From assembly GCF_022138605.1 (NCBI RefSeq), contig NZ_JACBFS010000002.1:248001-312000 (forward strand): a DNA stretch of 64,000 nt, read 5' to 3'. The notes below the pieces were generated by a model. That model had not been told where the DNA came from. It saw nothing but the letters and a program-made list of their open reading frames with translations, and ran no database searches. Source of the DNA: Xanthobacter sp. NM-25 (GTDB taxonomy: Bacteria > Pseudomonadota > Alphaproteobacteria > Rhizobiales > Xanthobacteraceae). This document shows positions 60,880 to 64,000 of this stretch, in pieces (the first letter of the stretch is position 1; each line of letters starts with the position of its first letter). The position numbers were made by a program, and so were the translations under genes.

Positions 60880-61899
60880 CTAGAGCTGGGCCAGGAGGGC
60901 GTCGAAATCGAGGCTCTGCCGCTGCCCCAGCGCCGCGCCATGGGCATCGAGGAAAGCCTGCGCCGCCTTGCGCCCCTCCGTGTGCAGCATGGAGACGAAC
61001 GACCATTCGGCATTGAGCTTGGAGGAGAAGTCGAGCCCGTTCATGAGCGGGTTGCGCACCACATGCAGGCGCAGCCGCGCCCATTCCCGGGCCGCCAGAT
61101 CGGCGCCGGCGCTGGCGCCGTCCCGCTGCAGCCGCTCGATCATATAGAGCTCCTTCACCAGCACCGCATTGAAGGACACCTCGTTGAGGCGGTTGAGAAT
61201 ATCCGTGGGGGTGCGCGGCGTGCCCGCCCGCTCCAGCGGGTTGACCGGCACCAGGATGATGTCGTCGGCGGTGAGCGCCTCGGCGAGCGGGGCGAGGGTG
61301 GGATTGCCCGAATAGCCGCCGTCCCAATAGGGATCGCCGTCGATCTCCACCGCCTGGAACAGGGTGGGCAGGCAGGCGGAGGCCATCAGCGCATCCGGGG
61401 TGATGTCGGCATTGCCGAACACCCGCGGCCGGCCGGTGCGCACATTGGTGGCGGTGATGAAGACCTTGATCGGCGAGGTGCGCAGGCGCTCGAAATTCAC
61501 CTGCCGGTCGAGGATCGGCTGCAAGGCGTTGTGGCCCGTCGGATTGTACTGGTAGGGCGAGAGCATCCGCGACATGAAATCCATGAGCAGGTAGCCCGGT
61601 GACTGGTCCAGCGACCAGCGGCCCAGCAGGCGGTCGAGGGGCGAACGCTGGAACGGGCTCAAGTGCGCGGCATCCGACACCTGCCGCCAATAGCGGGCCA
61701 ATGCCGCCTTGGCGCCGGCGCGCCCGTTCTGCGCATAGCCATCGGCCAGCACCACCGCATTCATGGCGCCGGCGGAGGTGCCGCAGACCCCCTCGATGTC
61801 GATCCACTCCTCCTCCAGCAGGCGGTCGAGAACCCCCCAGGTGAAAGCACCGTGGGAGCCGCCCCCCTGCAGCGCGAGATCCACCGAAACCCGGTCCAT
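60880..61899 (-). CDS. Patatin-like phospholipase
   Basis: I choose the ATG at 61899 behind GAAGGAGG; a GTG six bases earlier is also in frame. The 339-residue protein has the patatin oxyanion loop GGGSHG at about 12-17, the nucleophile elbow GTSAG with Ser42, and the catalytic Asp193 in DGGYSG. A typical C-terminal part follows (NPLERAGTPRTPTDILNRLNEVSFNAVLVKEL). Such enzymes hydrolyse acyl chains from phospholipids or PHB-like substrates; the substrate is not evident. No signal peptide is visible. It diverges from the alpha/beta hydrolase gene. Confidence 0.92.
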   Translation of the reverse strand: MDRVSVDLALQGGGSHGAFTWGVLDRLLEEEWIDIEGVCGTSAGAMNAVVLADGYAQNGRAGAKAALARYWRQVSDAAHLSPFQRSPLDRLLGRWSLDQSPGYLLMDFMSRMLSPYQYNPTGHNALQPILDRQVNFERLRTSPIKVFITATNVRTGRPRVFGNADITPDALMASACLPTLFQAVEIDGDPYWDGGYSGNPTLAPLAEALTADDIILVPVNPLERAGTPRTPTDILNRLNEVSFNAVLVKELYMIERLQRDGASAGADLAAREWARLRLHVVRNPLMNGLDFSSKLNAEWSFVSMLHTEGRKAAQAFLDAHGAALGQRQSLDFDALLAQL

Positions 61900-62049
61900 C
61901 GACACCTCCTTCGTCGCAGTGCCGCAACGGCCGCCTTATACCATTGCTCGTGACGGGGATATGGACTTCGCTGAACGGGCATGGCTAGAAGACACCAACC
62001 GGGGCGTGCCGAGCGCCCCCAAAGGTCCGCAGGAACCATGGGAGGGGGC

Positions 62050-62910
62050 ATGGAACGGGTCGCGGTGAATGGCATCGAGCTCGCCTATCGCACCTGGGGC
62101 GAGGGGGACGTCACCGTCCTGTTCATCCACGGCAATCTCGCCAGCAAGGAGTGGATCTCCCTGGCGGCGCCACATTTTCCCCGCGGCATCCGCACCATCG
62201 CCATCGACTGGCGCGGATGCGGCGACAGCGACAAGCCGACGCCCCTGCCCGATTTCGCCAATTATGCGGTGGCCCAGCACGCCCGCGACATGCTGGCGGC
62301 GCTCGATGCCCTCAACGTCTCCTTCTGCCACCTTGCCACCCATTCCGCCGGCGGCCTCATCTCCACCCGCATGCTGCTGGAGCAGCCGCAGCGGTTCGGG
62401 CGGGTGTTCTCTTTGTCTCCGGTGGCGCCCCAATCCATCCTGTTCCCGCCGGAGAAGGTGGCCTTCTTCGGCGAGATGAAGAAGAGCAAGCCCCTCACCC
62501 GGCAGATCATGGCCGCCACCTGCATGAGCCTGTTCGAGCCCGACAGCTTCGCCAAGGGGCCGGTGCGGTTCGTGGCCGATGTGGGGGCGCGCGGGGCCTT
62601 GTTCGACACCATCGTCGAGCAAACCTTCGCGGTCTCCGACGGCATCTGGTTCGGCACCCCCGACACCCTCACCAAGGAAGCCCAGAGTGGCGAGCTGAAG
62701 GGGCGGATGAAGGAGATCATCCATCCCCATCTCGTCGCCTGGGGCATGCTCGACGCCGTCATTCGCGAGCAGGACCTTCAGGTCATGACCGAGGAGATGC
62801 CCGATTGCCGCCTTGTGGCGGTGCCGGGCGTGAGCCACTCCATGAATGTGGAGGCCCCGGAACTCTACGCCGGCTATTTCGGCGCCTGGTTCGGCGGCCT
62901 CGCCTGCTGA
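62050..62910 (+). CDS. Alpha/beta-hydrolase fold protein
   Basis: I start at the ATG at 62050 (MERVAVNGIELAYRTWGEGD) with GGAGGGGGC upstream; ATG 62038 is an alternative. The 286-residue protein shows the oxyanion region VLFIHGNLASKEW and DWRGCGDSDKP. The nucleophile elbow is THSAGG (unusual for its Ser-Ala-Gly-Gly), and the His is in VPGVSHSMNVEAPE. It is therefore probably an esterase, lactonase or C-C hydrolase. The family is too broad to name a substrate. It is monocistronic and diverges from the patatin gene. Confidence 0.87.
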   Translation: MERVAVNGIELAYRTWGEGDVTVLFIHGNLASKEWISLAAPHFPRGIRTIAIDWRGCGDSDKPTPLPDFANYAVAQHARDMLAALDALNVSFCHLATHSAGGLISTRMLLEQPQRFGRVFSLSPVAPQSILFPPEKVAFFGEMKKSKPLTRQIMAATCMSLFEPDSFAKGPVRFVADVGARGALFDTIVEQTFAVSDGIWFGTPDTLTKEAQSGELKGRMKEIIHPHLVAWGMLDAVIREQDLQVMTEEMPDCRLVAVPGVSHSMNVEAPELYAGYFGAWFGGLAC

Positions 62911-62917
62911 AGCCGCC

Positions 62918-64000
62918 TCACGGCCACAGCGGTTGGAGCCATTGCGGCTCGCCCATGGCCACCGCCAGGGCCACCATCACCAGCACCAGCGCGAGCGCCG
63001 CGCTGGACCAATGCCGCAGCCCGGCATCGAGCCGCACCGCCGCGCTCAGCAGTCCACGCAGCGCCGGGCGAAGCCCCTGGGTGAGGGCCAGAATGTCACC
63101 GGCGGGGATCTCCGAGACCTTGGGCGGCTTCTGATAGAGCAGCGCCGCCACCGCCAACCCCAGGGCCACCGGCCACAGCCCCTTGATGATGCCCTCGAGG
63201 GAGAACAGGCCGCCGAGCCCAAGGCCGGTCACCGGCGTAAACAGGGCAAAGGGAAGCAGCACCGCCACCCCGCTCAGCACGGCCCACGGCACCAGCAGCG
63301 CCGGCGGCGCCTCCGCCTCGCCGGCCGCCGGGTCGGCGCCCTTGCCACGCGCCGCCAGCAGCAGCACATAGCGCGCCATCAACAGCGTGGTGCCGCCGGC
63401 GGACAGCGCCAGCAGTATCCCGGCGCCCCCCTCGCCCACCGGCGCCTTCACCGCATATTTGGCGAGGGCACCGCCGGTGAAGGGCAAGCCGGCGAGGCTC
63501 AGCCCGAGCACCGCCGCGCCGATGAGCACGAGGCGCAGGTGGCGGGGCCCGCTGGCCATGGCTACCCCCACCGCCAGGAACATGGCGCCCTTCAGCAGCA
63601 TGTGATTGAGGGCATAGAAGGCCGCGAGACTGGGCGCAGCGGCATCCCCCGCCGCCAGGCCGGCGCCCAGCACCGCCGCGACCACCCCCATCTGGCTGAC
63701 GGTGGAATAGGCCAGCGCCCGCTTGGGATGGCTCTGGGTGAGTCCGATGGCGACCCCGTAGAAGGCCGTGAACAGACCTGCCGTCAGCAGCGCCATGCCC
63801 CATTGCGCCAGCGGCAGGTCCGCCGGCAGGAAGCGGATGAGGCCGATGACACCGGCCTTCACCACAATGCCCGACAGCACGGCTGAGCCGGGCACCGGCG
63901 CCACCGCATGGGCCAACGGCATCCACACATGCAGCGGGAACAGCCCCATCTTCATGGTGAAGCCCACCAGCAGCAGCCCCAGGATGGCCCCCCGCCAGGG
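62918..64000 (-). CDS. Complex-I-like proton-translocating antiporter subunit (3' part; gene continues beyond window)
   Basis: The frame is open to the end of the window, so the N-terminal part is missing; 360 residues are visible. They match the Proton_antipo_M family (NuoL/NuoM/HyfB/MrpD-like): KMGLFPLHVWMPLAHAVAPVPGSAVLSGIVVKAGVIGLIRF, then AYSTVSQMGVVAAVLGAG and FYALNHMLLKGAMFLAVG with the channel Lys and His, and LAGLPFTGG. The C-terminal part is longer than in MrpD and holds two further membrane segments. It may belong to a formate-hydrogenlyase-like, Na+/H+ antiporter or carbon-uptake (Dab-like) complex. The neighbouring genes beyond the window would decide this. Confidence 0.83.
   Translation of the reverse strand, partial: PWRGAILGLLLVGFTMKMGLFPLHVWMPLAHAVAPVPGSAVLSGIVVKAGVIGLIRFLPADLPLAQWGMALLTAGLFTAFYGVAIGLTQSHPKRALAYSTVSQMGVVAAVLGAGLAAGDAAAPSLAAFYALNHMLLKGAMFLAVGVAMASGPRHLRLVLIGAAVLGLSLAGLPFTGGALAKYAVKAPVGEGGAGILLALSAGGTTLLMARYVLLLAARGKGADPAAGEAEAPPALLVPWAVLSGVAVLLPFALFTPVTGLGLGGLFSLEGIIKGLWPVALGLAVAALLYQKPPKVSEIPAGDILALTQGLRPALRGLLSAAVRLDAGLRHWSSAALALVLVMVALAVAMGEPQWLQPLWP

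Overview
The window is GC-rich throughout, densely coded and bacterial. The gene set points to an alphaproteobacterium of the order Hyphomicrobiales, probably Xanthobacteraceae-like. The evidence is a B12-dependent NrdJ ribonucleotide reductase, a short PssA/Psd pair, an S16 protein with a Lys/Ala-rich tail, a DUF2934 protein, an Irr-type iron-control box and a GC-rich intergenic palindrome family. The family-level placement is an inference. I see no rRNA, tRNA, CRISPR array, prophage or transposase.

Region 1 (1-9.8 kb) is an aromatic catabolism island. A truncated GMC oxidoreductase is followed by a minus-strand pair (3-hydroxyacyl-CoA dehydrogenase and an IclR/PcaR-type regulator) that diverges from a long plus-strand operon: pcaF, a periplasmic substrate-binding protein, catC, pcaI, pcaJ, a YciI-like protein, an SDR, a cyclase-family hydrolase and pcaD. 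CatC, PcaD, PcaIJ and PcaF make up the whole route from muconolactone to succinyl-CoA plus acetyl-CoA. The upper enzymes (catAB, pcaGHB) are absent. The divergent promoter region carries three copies of a PcaR-like operator.

Region 2 (9.8-18.7 kb) holds a solitary ImmA/IrrE-type metallopeptidase in an A/T-richer patch, nrdJ, a GntR regulator, the phospholipid genes psd-pssA and an AraC regulator. Region 3 (18.9-25.6 kb) is an acyl-CoA degradation operon: acyl-CoA synthetase, HSD10-type dehydrogenase, thiolase, acyl-CoA dehydrogenase and an alpha-methylacyl-CoA racemase. It suggests use of short or 2-methyl-branched acids. A 283-bp tandem duplication lies in front of the racemase.

Region 4 (25.9-37 kb) is an iron island. 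Two different ferric-siderophore ABC importers flank one TonB-dependent receptor, with an Irr-box-like site and a separate palindromic operator in the control regions. An L-2-hydroxyglutarate-oxidase-like flavoprotein and a heme-binding-barrel-like protein sit at its edge. Region 5 (37-43 kb) has a DUF2934 protein, a DUF2092 lipoprotein-like gene paired with a Gly/Pro-rich secreted protein, and a TetR-controlled glutarate module (glutaryl-CoA dehydrogenase plus a class III CoA-transferase).

Region 6 (43-64 kb) is mostly housekeeping and transport: a damage-type ATP-dependent DNA ligase overlapping an S24/LexA-like repressor, a MATE exporter, a VWA-PAN secreted protein, a sodium:solute symporter, DUF2254, ffh-rpsP, pepA-holC, a LysR/VOC divergent pair, a CSS-EAL phosphodiesterase, pyrC, a patatin, an alpha/beta hydrolase and the 3' part of a complex-I-like antiporter subunit that runs off the end.
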